Part shown: in pieces, positions 1 through 6,357 of the stretch
Layout of the letters: each line of letters starts with the position of its first letter
Numbering within the stretch: position 1 is the stretch's first letter
DNA from: Gammaproteobacteria bacterium
GTDB taxonomy: Bacteria > Pseudomonadota > Gammaproteobacteria > SZUA-140
Assembly: GCA_003230195.1 (NCBI GenBank)
Contig: QIHH01000197.1
Location: 1 to 11,493, forward strand
Direction: 5' to 3'
DNA length: 11,493 bases
Program-made: the position numbers and the translations under genes
The notes under the pieces: generated by a model
Told to the model about the DNA's origin: nothing
What the model saw: the letters and a program-made list of their open reading frames with translations, nothing else
The model's database searches: none

Positions 1-1206
1 CAATAATAGACCTGAGGTGGACATATCGAGACGGTGCACCAACATTACCCCCTCTAGCTCAGGATAACGCTGTCGCAGACGTGTCTGCACCGAGTCAACA
101 ATCTCTTTACCGGGCACCGATAGCAGACCACTCGGTTTATTAACAACAAGTAAGTAGTCATCTTCATAGACAATCGCTGGCGCATCAGGATCATCAAATA
201 TCAGTCTAGTGAACTGACGCGGCTGCAGATCAAGGCCTTTCAACATAAATGGCAGTATCGGCTGGCACTTCCCTCGGCAGGCGGGATAGAAATTACCATG
301 ATGACGAACCCCCGCCTGCGGCGAACTCCCCCACCAGAATTCTGCCAGCGCCACTGGCTCCAGCCCTTGTTGATGCGCATACTGAATCAATTTAGGTGCA
401 GCACAATCCCCTGTCCCACCCGCTGGCAGACGCTCATCAAAAAACTCAGATACACTTTTTTCTTCACCCAGTCGGTTGCTTAATCGATAAGCCTTAAACA
501 CCTTGCGATGCAATCGACTGGACAACCGCGAGCGCTGCTGTTTAAGCGCCATTAGCGGCTGCTCAATCAAGCCGACTTGCTGCTCAACAGGTGCCAGCCT
601 GTCACGCCACTCAGCAGACAGTGAACGCCGTTCACGTTTATCTTGCTGGCTCTCAAAAGAGAGCCTGATCAACAACCCATCCCGCTCTGCCGAATCAGCT
701 GTCACACGCTGATTTTGACGCAAGGCTTTACGCTTGCTATGTGTCACTGCTAACACATTAAGCGCAATATCTCGCTGTTGTTGCAGCGCAACAAGCTGAT
801 CATTCAACCGCGCGAACACTGGGCTGTATTGAAGCTCATCAAGCTGTGCCGCTAACTCATCAAGCTCGGCTTCGCCATCAGGCATGAAATCATCAATCGT
901 CTGCTGATCAAAGAGCGGCGGCACAAACCCCGGTAATTCCCACTCTCCCGCCAACATGCCAGAAAAGGCGGCAAGATAACCGACTTGGCCACAGCCATCT
1001 CTCACCACCAGCACGCCAAACATTTTACCGCCATCAGGTTCATCAAACCCATGCTGCCAATCATGCTCACCACTTAATCGATGCTGTAATTCAAGCGCAG
1101 CCTTTCTCGCGATTGGATGCGGTATATTGCTAAAGGGGCTTGGAAAACCCGGTGGCAGCGTTTCATGAACCAATAAAGGTGGTGAAAAATAGGATATACA
1201 GTTCAT
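1..1206 (-). CDS. RluA-family pseudouridine synthase with long N-terminal extension (partial, C-terminus beyond window)
   Basis: Converts uridine to pseudouridine in structured RNA; the target cannot be told from sequence. The frame is open for 402 codons from ATG 1206-1204 to the left edge. The catalytic block HRLDMSTSG lies at residues 391-399, with Asp394 as the expected nucleophile. Before it come a VYEDDYLLVVNKPSG strand and a VPGKE segment, as in RluA enzymes. About 340 residues precede the catalytic domain, far more than in RluA, RluC or RluD. They include a Gln/Arg/Glu-rich, probably helical stretch at about 120-240 and a Cys310-x3-Cys314 motif in the segment YPACRGKC. Long RluA-family members of this kind occur in marine gammaproteobacteria. 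The fold assignment is secure; the RNA target and the role of the extension are unknown. It is divergent from nikK, with about 375 bp between the starts. Confidence 0.93.
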   Translation of the reverse strand, partial: MNCISYFSPPLLVHETLPPGFPSPFSNIPHPIARKAALELQHRLSGEHDWQHGFDEPDGGKMFGVLVVRDGCGQVGYLAAFSGMLAGEWELPGFVPPLFDQQTIDDFMPDGEAELDELAAQLDELQYSPVFARLNDQLVALQQQRDIALNVLAVTHSKRKALRQNQRVTADSAERDGLLIRLSFESQQDKRERRSLSAEWRDRLAPVEQQVGLIEQPLMALKQQRSRLSSRLHRKVFKAYRLSNRLGEEKSVSEFFDERLPAGGTGDCAAPKLIQYAHQQGLEPVALAEFWWGSSPQAGVRHHGNFYPACRGKCQPILPFMLKGLDLQPRQFTRLIFDDPDAPAIVYEDDYLLVVNKPSGLLSVPGKEIVDSVQTRLRQRYPELEGVMLVHRLDMSTSGLLL

Positions 1207-1288
1207 ATTGAGACAATCTTAATGCATGGCCTCAGATTCTAACACTCGCAATAATAACAACCCAATGTAGCCACAAATTAACCGCCTT

Positions 1289-1336
1289 GTTTTACAACAC
1301 GCCACCATCGTGCTACTATTTTTTCTAGCGTGTTAC
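1289..1336. promoter_or_regulatory. Candidate NikR operator upstream of nikK (three GT-N3-AC heptamers)
   Basis: GTTTTAC at 1289-1295, GTGCTAC at 1310-1316 and GTGTTAC at 1330-1336 start 21 and 20 bp apart, about two helical turns each. GTGTTAC matches the half-site described for NikR in Geobacter, as I recall it. The repeats cover the -35 element, the -10 element and the likely transcription start, which suits repression. Binding is inferred, not shown. Confidence 0.45.
1291..1319 (+). promoter_or_regulatory. Candidate sigma70 promoter of nikK
   Basis: A TTTACA -35 element (1291-1296, five of six consensus bases) and a TACTAT -10 element (1314-1319, four of six) are separated by 17 bp. Transcription would start near 1326, giving a leader of about 250 nt before the nikK ATG. 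The -10 element overlaps the GTGCTAC heptamer of the proposed NikR site. Pattern-based only. Confidence 0.5.
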
Positions 1337-1581
1337 CAGTTTTTGCCGCTATATAAACAACCAGCACACACGAGCCAATAACAGGGAAATAACAACATAA
1401 ATTACAACCCCGTCTGAGACAGAACCGTCATCCAATATTGCAGCAGGCTATCAACGTTGCCTGTTTAGGCAAAGAGGCTATCGTGACAGTAACGGCACGA
1501 GGTTATTCAGCCAACAGGTACACGGCACAGAGCGCAGTTGAATACTAACCTCAGACTAACGCCAACAAAGAGACCACATAC

Positions 1582-2367
1582 ATGATCAAAAATAGCTTTA
1601 GTTACCTCAGCGGCGCAGCGCTACTCGCGACTAGCATGAGTGCATCGGCCCATTTTCAAATGATCATCCCATCTGATGACATGGTTAAACAGACTGAAAA
1701 TCGCATCTTAAATTTAGACCTGCTGTTCTGGCACCCTTATGAAGGTGGCGGCATGCACATGGCTAAACCGGTCAAATTTGGTCTCATGGCAGGTGGTAAA
1801 AAGCGCGACCTGTTGAGCAAGATCAAACCACACCAGTTTACCGATATTCATGGCGATCAATACGATGGCTATACGGTTAGCTACAAACTCAAGCGTCCTG
1901 GTGACAACATCTTCTACATCGAACCAGCCCCTTACTGGGAGCCTTCAGAAGAGGCCTTTATCATCCACTACACCAAAGTGGTTGTGAACTCTTTTGGCCT
2001 TGAAGAAGGCTGGGATAAGCCTGTCGGTCTAAAAACTGAAATCATGCCACTCACCCGCCCTTACGGCCTTTATACTGGCAATGTTTTTCAAGGCACCGTT
2101 CTCGTCAATGGCGAGCCGGTTCCTTTTAGCGAAGTTGAAGTGGAATACTACAACAAAGATGGCAAACTCAAGCCTGAGGCCAACCCAATGATTACCCAGG
2201 TTGTTAAGGCCGATAGCAATGGCGTCTTCACCTATGCCATGCCTAAAGCAGGCTGGTGGGGCTTTGCCGCACTCAACGAAGACGAAAACACAATGAAACA
2301 TGAAGGTACCGATTATCCAGTCGAAATCGGTGCTGTGCTGTGGGTTGAAACCCATGACATGGAGTAG
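1582..2367 (+). CDS. nikK: NikK, exported DUF4198-family accessory protein of the nickel ECF transporter
   Basis: Predicted periplasmic protein of 261 residues that serves the NikMQO nickel transporter. Residues 1-23 form a signal peptide, with a basic start, a hydrophobic core (ALLATSMS) and an ASA cleavage site, leaving His24 as the mature N-terminus. The rest fits the DUF4198 (NikK) family: an extended beta-rich protein with the segment LLFWHPYEGGGMHM near 48-61, several histidines that could bind metal, and a C-terminal repeat-like beta domain (GTVLVNGEPVPFSEVEVEYY). An AAGAGA ribosome site lies 8 nt before ATG 1582. It stands apart from nikLMQO because nikR lies between them on the other strand. 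Cluster context makes nickel rather than cobalt the likely substrate. Handing metal to NikM is inferred. Confidence 0.85.
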   Translation: MIKNSFSYLSGAALLATSMSASAHFQMIIPSDDMVKQTENRILNLDLLFWHPYEGGGMHMAKPVKFGLMAGGKKRDLLSKIKPHQFTDIHGDQYDGYTVSYKLKRPGDNIFYIEPAPYWEPSEEAFIIHYTKVVVNSFGLEEGWDKPVGLKTEIMPLTRPYGLYTGNVFQGTVLVNGEPVPFSEVEVEYYNKDGKLKPEANPMITQVVKADSNGVFTYAMPKAGWWGFAALNEDENTMKHEGTDYPVEIGAVLWVETHDME

Positions 2368-2395
2368 CAAAAAATATCGTTAACAGCTCCTCTGC

Positions 2396-2439
2396 GGGTC
2401 TTTATCATCATTCAGGATGCGCTCGATGAAGACCCTTTC
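2396..2439. terminator. Hairpin between convergent nikK and nikR, probable terminator
   Basis: GGGTCTTTATC (2396-2406) pairs with GATGAAGACCC (2425-2435) over 11 positions, one a G-U pair, around an 18-nt loop. TTTCT follows on the plus strand. It lies between two converging genes and could serve both, although the T-tract is short and the loop is long. Confidence 0.5.
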
Positions 2440-2459
2440 TACATTCAGAACAGCGCTGT

Positions 2460-2945
2460 TTAATCGTGCGAGTGGCCGTGATGATTGCGACCCTCATCTG
2501 AGTGCCCATGGCTATGATCACCCTGCCCGGCAGGCATCGCCTCACCCGTGGTTGTCATCGTCAACTTACCGTGCTTAACACCACGCACACTCACCAGCTT
2601 ATCCGCCAGTGTCTGTAGCAACTGCGCCTTACCTTTTAATACCAACACTTCAAGACAGTTATTATGATCAAGATGAACATGCAGCACCGAACAGATTTCA
2701 CCGCTAAACGAGTGCTGAAGATGAGTCAGTCTGGAAGAGAGATCGCGCGTGTGATGATCATAAACCATGGTAAAAGTGCCCACGGTTTCCGCATCGACCT
2801 CCCATTCCTGCTCAACCATGTGATCACGAATCAGGTCACGAATCGCCTCAGAACGATTTTTGTACCCCTTACGCCCAATCAATTCATCAAATTTATCCAA
2901 CAGATGACTGTCAATCGAAACCCCAAACCTTACCAACTCAGACAT
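2460..2945 (-). CDS. nikR: NikR, nickel-responsive transcriptional repressor with His-rich C-terminal tail
   Basis: Ribbon-helix-helix regulator that binds DNA when loaded with nickel and represses nickel uptake. The N-terminal RHH domain covers residues 1-45 (beta strand ELVRFGVSI, then a helix with RSEAIRDLIRD). The ACT-like metal domain follows. All four high-affinity nickel ligands of E. coli NikR can be recognised by alignment: His78, His89, His91 and Cys97 (E. coli His76, His87, His89, Cys95). At 161 residues it exceeds E. coli NikR (133). The extra C-terminus has seven histidines between residues 144 and 160 (motifs HSHGH and NHHGHSH). The sequence GAGGGAAG precedes ATG 2945. It is divergent from nikL and convergent with nikK, the expected place for a local regulator. 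The tail may store or sense metal; that is inference. Confidence 0.96.
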   Translation of the reverse strand: MSELVRFGVSIDSHLLDKFDELIGRKGYKNRSEAIRDLIRDHMVEQEWEVDAETVGTFTMVYDHHTRDLSSRLTHLQHSFSGEICSVLHVHLDHNNCLEVLVLKGKAQLLQTLADKLVSVRGVKHGKLTMTTTGEAMPAGQGDHSHGHSDEGRNHHGHSHD

Positions 2946-2999
2946 TTCACTTCCCTCATAAACACTTTGAAGCTCACACCCAAACAGCCGATACGCTGA

Positions 3000-3028
3000 T
3001 TGACTTTAGAGTGACACATATTTAATAT
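3000..3028 (+). promoter_or_regulatory. Candidate sigma70 promoter of nikL (nikLMQO)
   Basis: TTGACT (3000-3005, five of six) and TAATAT (3023-3028, four of six) are separated by 17 bp. Transcription would start near 3035, about 20 nt before the chosen nikL start. It lies in the 110-bp divergent region between nikR and nikL, and both proposed NikR heptamers overlap it. Confidence 0.6.
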
Positions 3029-3037
3029 TTGTACTAC
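3011..3037. promoter_or_regulatory. Candidate NikR operator in the nikR-nikL divergent region
   Basis: GTGACAC (3011-3017) and GTACTAC (3031-3037) start exactly 20 bp apart, the same geometry as at nikK and nikM. One sits between the -35 and -10 elements and the other at the likely start site. A near-perfect inverted repeat, ACACATATT centred on 3023 (3014-3032, eight of nine pairs), fills the spacer and adds symmetry. The site could control both nikL and nikR. Inferred from pattern only. Confidence 0.45.
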
Positions 3038-3055
3038 GAGATGGAGCGCAGCCAA

Positions 3056-3718
3056 ATGAAAGCATATCACACTAAAAACAAAGCAATTATTGCCATTAGC
3101 TGGCAGCCTGTGCGGCGCTGTATCACTGCCATGGCAACCATTTTACTGCTGGTATCGCCAACCGCCTTTGCCCATAAACTCAATATGTTCGCCTATGTTG
3201 AGGGCAATAAAATTTTTGCTGAGGGCTACTTTACCGATGGTAAAAAGGCCAAAAATAGCACCATTACTGTATTCGATCCTGACAACAATCAACTATTGCA
3301 GGGCATCTCCGATAAAGATGGCCAATTCACCTTCGCCATCCCGAAGCAAAGTGACCTGCGCATTACCGTTAACGCAGGCATGGGCCATCAGGCTGAGTAT
3401 CTGCTACTGAAAAATGAGTTGAGCGAGGAGACAGAGAGCGCACTGACAACATCAATCGCCACCGCTAGCAAGAGCGCTAATGCTAATGATAACAGCGACA
3501 TTCAGCACACTAAATCATCCCAAGTAACAACTAACCTTGATAACGATGCAATGCGTACTGAAATCGAACGTGCGGTCGGCAAGGCGATCAAACCCTTAAT
3601 GCGCGAACTCTCAACCATGCGCTCTGAAAAATCGCTGGCCGACATCATCGGCGGTATCGGCTTTATTTTTGGCCTGTTTGGCGTCGCCATGTACTTCAAA
3701 TCACGTCAACAACCGTGA
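3056..3718 (+). CDS. nikL: NikL, membrane-anchored accessory protein of the nickel ECF transporter
   Basis: Exported accessory component found with NikK and NikMQO. I chose ATG 3056 (220 residues) because GGAG sits 9 nt upstream. ATG 3041 or TTG 3029 would add a few N-terminal residues. A long signal sequence ends in PTAFA, leaving His40 as the mature N-terminus (HKLNMFAYVEG). Residues 40-118 form a small beta domain of the carboxypeptidase-regulatory or transthyretin-like type (DGQFTFAIP). A Ser/Thr/Asn-rich linker covers about 125-165, then a short helix, then a C-terminal membrane helix (IIGGIGFIFGLFGVAMYF, 197-214) with a basic end. This order matches NikL. It starts the nikLMQO transcription unit, 103 bp before nikM. 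The biochemical role is inferred from context. Confidence 0.8.
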   Translation: MKAYHTKNKAIIAISWQPVRRCITAMATILLLVSPTAFAHKLNMFAYVEGNKIFAEGYFTDGKKAKNSTITVFDPDNNQLLQGISDKDGQFTFAIPKQSDLRITVNAGMGHQAEYLLLKNELSEETESALTTSIATASKSANANDNSDIQHTKSSQVTTNLDNDAMRTEIERAVGKAIKPLMRELSTMRSEKSLADIIGGIGFIFGLFGVAMYFKSRQQP

Positions 3719-3767
3719 ATCTCACTGACACCATGCCAACAAGCTGTTACAAGGCTCAATCTTGATT

Positions 3768-3794
3768 GTCATACATAGATACCTTTTGTCACAC
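3768..3794. promoter_or_regulatory. Candidate NikR operator upstream of nikM
   Basis: GTCATAC (3768-3774) and GTCACAC (3788-3794) start exactly 20 bp apart. GTCATAC equals the right half-site of the E. coli nik operator. A further CTGTTAC lies at 3744-3750, out of register at 24 bp. I see no convincing -35/-10 pair here, so this may be a secondary site inside the nikL transcript region. Confidence 0.38.
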
Positions 3795-3821
3795 CACTAA
3801 TTTATTTGAGACACCGATAAC

Positions 3822-4496
3822 ATGCACATCTCAGACGGAATTCTCTCAGCACCCGTACTCATCGCCGGTTTTATCGGCACCGTCGCGGTGGCCGCTTATA
3901 CCCTGCGTCAGCTTGATCTCGACGATATTCCCAAGGTCTCGGTCATCACCTCGGTCTTTTTTGTCGCCTCACTCATCCACATACCGATCGGCCCCAGCAG
4001 TATCCATTTAATACTGGGCGGACTCGTTGGCGTGGTGCTCGGCATCCGTGCTTTTCCCGCCATCATGCTCGGCATTATTTTACAGACCATCCTGTTTGGC
4101 CACGGCGGTGTCACCGTCATCGGCGTGAATACCATGATGCTCGGCGGTGGCGGTTTAATGGCATACGCCGTGTGGCAACTACGCCATCATTTTAACATTA
4201 AGAAAAAAGAGATGATCTTTGGCGGCCTTGCGGGTGCCATGGGCATCTTCAGCTCAGGTATTGTACTCGCGTTGTCTCTGGTCACCACCGGTGAAGAGTT
4301 TATCGCCACCGCTTGGTACACCCTTATCGCTCACATTCCGGTAATGATCATCGAAGCATTGGTGGTCGGCTCCTGTGCAGCCTTCCTCGCCAAGGTTAAA
4401 CCCGATGCATTGGCCGGTCAGTTACCACTCGCGCCAGCAGTAACCGCAACGGCTGCAGAAACAACAAAGCCATCCAATGAGGACTCACCCAAGTGA
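3822..4496 (+). CDS. nikM: NikM/CbiM, substrate-specific membrane component of the nickel ECF transporter
   Basis: S-component that binds the metal in the inner membrane. The protein starts MHISDGIL, the hallmark of CbiM/NikM. In studied homologues, Met1 and His2 wrap the metal together with a histidine in a later loop. Here the second ligand region is GPSSIHLILGG, with His62, plus His53 in the preceding helix. The start is fixed by this requirement: an upstream start would bury the ligands. About six membrane helices lie between residues 10 and 195, followed by a short Ala/Thr/Pro-rich cytoplasmic tail. The ribosome site is weak (GAGA about 11 nt upstream). At 224 residues it has the normal family length. 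Nickel rather than cobalt is assigned from the neighbouring nikR, nikK and nikL. Confidence 0.93.
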   Translation: MHISDGILSAPVLIAGFIGTVAVAAYTLRQLDLDDIPKVSVITSVFFVASLIHIPIGPSSIHLILGGLVGVVLGIRAFPAIMLGIILQTILFGHGGVTVIGVNTMMLGGGGLMAYAVWQLRHHFNIKKKEMIFGGLAGAMGIFSSGIVLALSLVTTGEEFIATAWYTLIAHIPVMIIEALVVGSCAAFLAKVKPDALAGQLPLAPAVTATAAETTKPSNEDSPK

Positions 4497-4570
4497 ACCC
4501 GCGACCAGCGTTCTATGATAACCTAAGCGCCTCACAACTTAATTGCGGAAGCTGGCACGATGCCACTTGA
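4493..4570 (+). CDS. Possible 25-codon coupling ORF bridging nikM and nikQ
   Basis: A GTG start (4493-4495) overlaps the nikM stop as GTGA, with GAGGA about 9 nt upstream. The frame ends at TGA 4568-4570, inside nikQ past its ATG at 4560. Translation could pass from nikM to nikQ through this peptide, which would explain how the 63-nt gap is crossed. The peptide (ending CGSWHDAT) resembles nothing I know, and an ORF this short can occur by chance. Confidence 0.25.
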   Translation: MNPRPAFYDNLSASQLNCGSWHDAT

Positions 4571-5348
4571 TATCGATCGTTTTGCAAAACTGGAATCCCC
4601 CCTGCAGCGCTGGGACCCACGCATAAAACTCTTCACGCTCGGCATCTTCGTCTTTAGTGTCGCGCTACTCAAAACATTGCCCATTGCATGCGTCGCTTTT
4701 TGCCTTGCGGTGGGTATCTTGCGTTTAAGCAACCTGCCCTATGACTTCGTTGCCAGCAGTGTTAAATGGGTAATCTTTTTTCTTTTACCATTTTTCATTA
4801 TCATGCCACTGAGTTATCCCGGTGAGGCCGCCTTTTACATCATCGGACTCCCCTTTGCCTGGGAAGGGTTGCAGCTAGCGACACTCATATTCATCAAAGC
4901 AGTGGCGATCATCCTCACCACCTTCTCAATGTTTGGTACGGCACGTTTTGATGTCTCAATGATCGCCCTGCAACACCTCAAGTGCCCAAAAATTCTGGTA
5001 CAGATGCTACTCTTCACTTATCGCTATACCTTTGTCTTCATTGAAGAGATGCGCCGTATGCAGATCGCAATGCGCGCCCGCGGCTTTGTTATGAAAACCA
5101 ATCTTAAAACCATGCAGGTGATGGGCAACTTTGTCGGCACACTGTTAATTCGCAGCTTTGAACGCTCCGAGCGTGTCTATAAAGCGATGCTATCCAAGGG
5201 TTATCAGGGCGAACTGCACACGATGGTGAAATTTAAATCAGAACAACAGGATTACATCAAATCAGCGCTAGTACTCGTGACTGCGGTAATAATCCTTGCA
5301 CTGGATTTCTCAGGACTCTTTTTACCCGCCAAACAGAGCTGGTTCTAA
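4560..5348 (+). CDS. nikQ: NikQ/CbiQ, EcfT-type transmembrane coupling protein
   Basis: T-component that joins NikM to the ATPase NikO. At 262 residues it has the usual length, with membrane helices at roughly 25-55, 65-85, 105-125 and 235-255. The cytoplasmic coupling helices carry the two EcfT signatures. The first is MRARGF at 171-176. The second reads LSKGYQG at 211-217, so SKG replaces the more usual A/S-R-G. These motifs insert into the grooves of the ATPase dimer. The N-terminus (IDRFAKLESPLQRWDPRIKL) is typical of CbiQ. A CGGAAG ribosome site lies 8 nt before ATG 4560. The gene sits between nikM (63-nt gap) and nikO (21-nt gap), so the three are surely co-expressed. Confidence 0.93.
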   Translation: MPLDIDRFAKLESPLQRWDPRIKLFTLGIFVFSVALLKTLPIACVAFCLAVGILRLSNLPYDFVASSVKWVIFFLLPFFIIMPLSYPGEAAFYIIGLPFAWEGLQLATLIFIKAVAIILTTFSMFGTARFDVSMIALQHLKCPKILVQMLLFTYRYTFVFIEEMRRMQIAMRARGFVMKTNLKTMQVMGNFVGTLLIRSFERSERVYKAMLSKGYQGELHTMVKFKSEQQDYIKSALVLVTAVIILALDFSGLFLPAKQSWF

Positions 5349-5369
5349 AACATTTTTTCAGGAGGCCTC

Positions 5370-6350
5370 GTGCCTAAAAACACGGCAGCAATCGAAACAA
5401 GCCAGGTATTTTTTACCTACCCAGATGGTCACGCCGTTTTAAAAAGCGTCACCTGCTCAATCAAGCCTGGTGAAAAAGTCGCATTAATCGGCCCCAATGG
5501 CGCAGGTAAATCGACCTTCATGAGCCTGCTCAATGGCGTTTCGCTACCGAGCCATGGTCAGGTACATATTGACGGCACACTCGTCGAAAAAGAGTCACTG
5601 GTTAATATCCGCCGCAAGGTCGGCATCGTTTTCCAAGACCCGGATGACCAGCTCTTCTGCCCAACCGTTTATGATGATGTCGCCTTTGGCCCACTCAACC
5701 TCGGGCTTGCCCATGAGGAAGTTGATAAACGCGTCAAAGAGTCGCTTGCACTGGTTGGCCTTGAAGGCTTTGATGAACGCTCTTCGTATCACCTCTCATT
5801 TGGTGAACGTAAACGCCTCGCGCTGGCCACTGTGTTGTCATATGGCCCTGAAATCCTCGTCTTCGATGAGCCATCCACCAACATGGATCCACTCAATCGC
5901 CGTAAACTGATCAACTGGCTTAAAGAGTCTGACAAAACCATTCTGCTCTGCACCCATGATCTCGATATCGCACTAGAGGTATGTGATCGCTGCATTCTGC
6001 TGACTGATGGCGAGATCGTCGCCGACGATGCCGCCTCAAAAATCCTGCATAACCGACAACTGCTGGAAGAAAACAACCTTGAACTGCCATTGGCATTGAT
6101 GACTCATGAACTGCTCAATGACATCCTGAAAAACAAAGATGATCTCGATGAAGATCACCGTTTTATCATCGGCAATTTTCTACACGCCCACCGCCACGCG
6201 CATGGTGCCGATGGTGAAATACATTTTCACGTGCATTCGCATGATGATCACAGCCCGGCACACACCCACCACAACCATACCCATACCCACGATCACGACC
6301 ATCATGAGGATGACTCAGATAAACATCAACACCAGCAAAGTGAGAAATAA
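5370..6350 (+). CDS. nikO: NikO/CbiO, ATPase of the nickel ECF transporter with a His-rich tail
   Basis: ATP-binding subunit that powers nickel uptake, on the cytoplasmic face. Walker A is GPNGAGKST (41-49), the Q-loop glutamine is in VFQDPDDQ (Gln89), Walker B is ILVFDEP (162-168), and the H-loop histidine is His196 (CTHDLD). The signature motif reads LSFGE (142-146), where most ABC proteins have LSGGE. After the ATPase core the chain continues to residue 326 with 20 histidines between 272 and 321, many as HTH or HDH repeats. This is a likely cytoplasmic metal-binding tail. It starts at GTG 5370, supported by a perfect AGGAGG four bases upstream. It ends seven bases before the stop of a convergent gene; no terminator of its own is visible. 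Confidence 0.94.
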   Translation: MPKNTAAIETSQVFFTYPDGHAVLKSVTCSIKPGEKVALIGPNGAGKSTFMSLLNGVSLPSHGQVHIDGTLVEKESLVNIRRKVGIVFQDPDDQLFCPTVYDDVAFGPLNLGLAHEEVDKRVKESLALVGLEGFDERSSYHLSFGERKRLALATVLSYGPEILVFDEPSTNMDPLNRRKLINWLKESDKTILLCTHDLDIALEVCDRCILLTDGEIVADDAASKILHNRQLLEENNLELPLALMTHELLNDILKNKDDLDEDHRFIIGNFLHAHRHAHGADGEIHFHVHSHDDHSPAHTHHNHTHTHDHDHHEDDSDKHQHQQSEK

Positions 6351-6357
6351 CGCTGGA

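Larger units (their letters stand above)
1207..1581. other. Divergent intergenic region between the pseudouridine synthase and nikK
   Basis: There is no credible gene here. The left part holds the nikK promoter and heptamer repeats (separate entries). The right part, about 1326-1581, would be an untranslated leader of roughly 250 nt. It contains a perfect hairpin, TTGCCT at 1457-1462 paired with AGGCAA at 1467-1472 around a GTTT loop. That hairpin is flanked by direct copies of AGGCTATC at 1445-1452 and 1475-1482. A nested pairing is also possible: GGCT 1476-1479 with AGCC 1509-1512, and CGTG 1482-1485 with CACG 1496-1499. I looked for the conserved B12 box of cobalamin riboswitches and did not find it. 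Confidence 0.6.

Noticed and set aside
298..712. Two short plus-strand frames opposite the pseudouridine synthase gene
   Set aside because: The minus-strand frame is open throughout and carries family motifs; these are shadows.
1380..1560. Cobalamin riboswitch upstream of nikK
   Set aside because: No B12 box or other conserved core blocks are present; the neighbouring regulator is NikR, so nickel rather than B12 control is expected.
2664..2999. Plus-strand open frame opposite nikR
   Set aside because: It lies antisense to a well-supported nikR and its peptide has no recognisable features.
3029..3055. TTG 3029 or ATG 3041 as the nikL start
   Set aside because: TTG 3029 lies just before the predicted transcription start, and neither has a good ribosome site; ATG 3056 has GGAG at the right distance.
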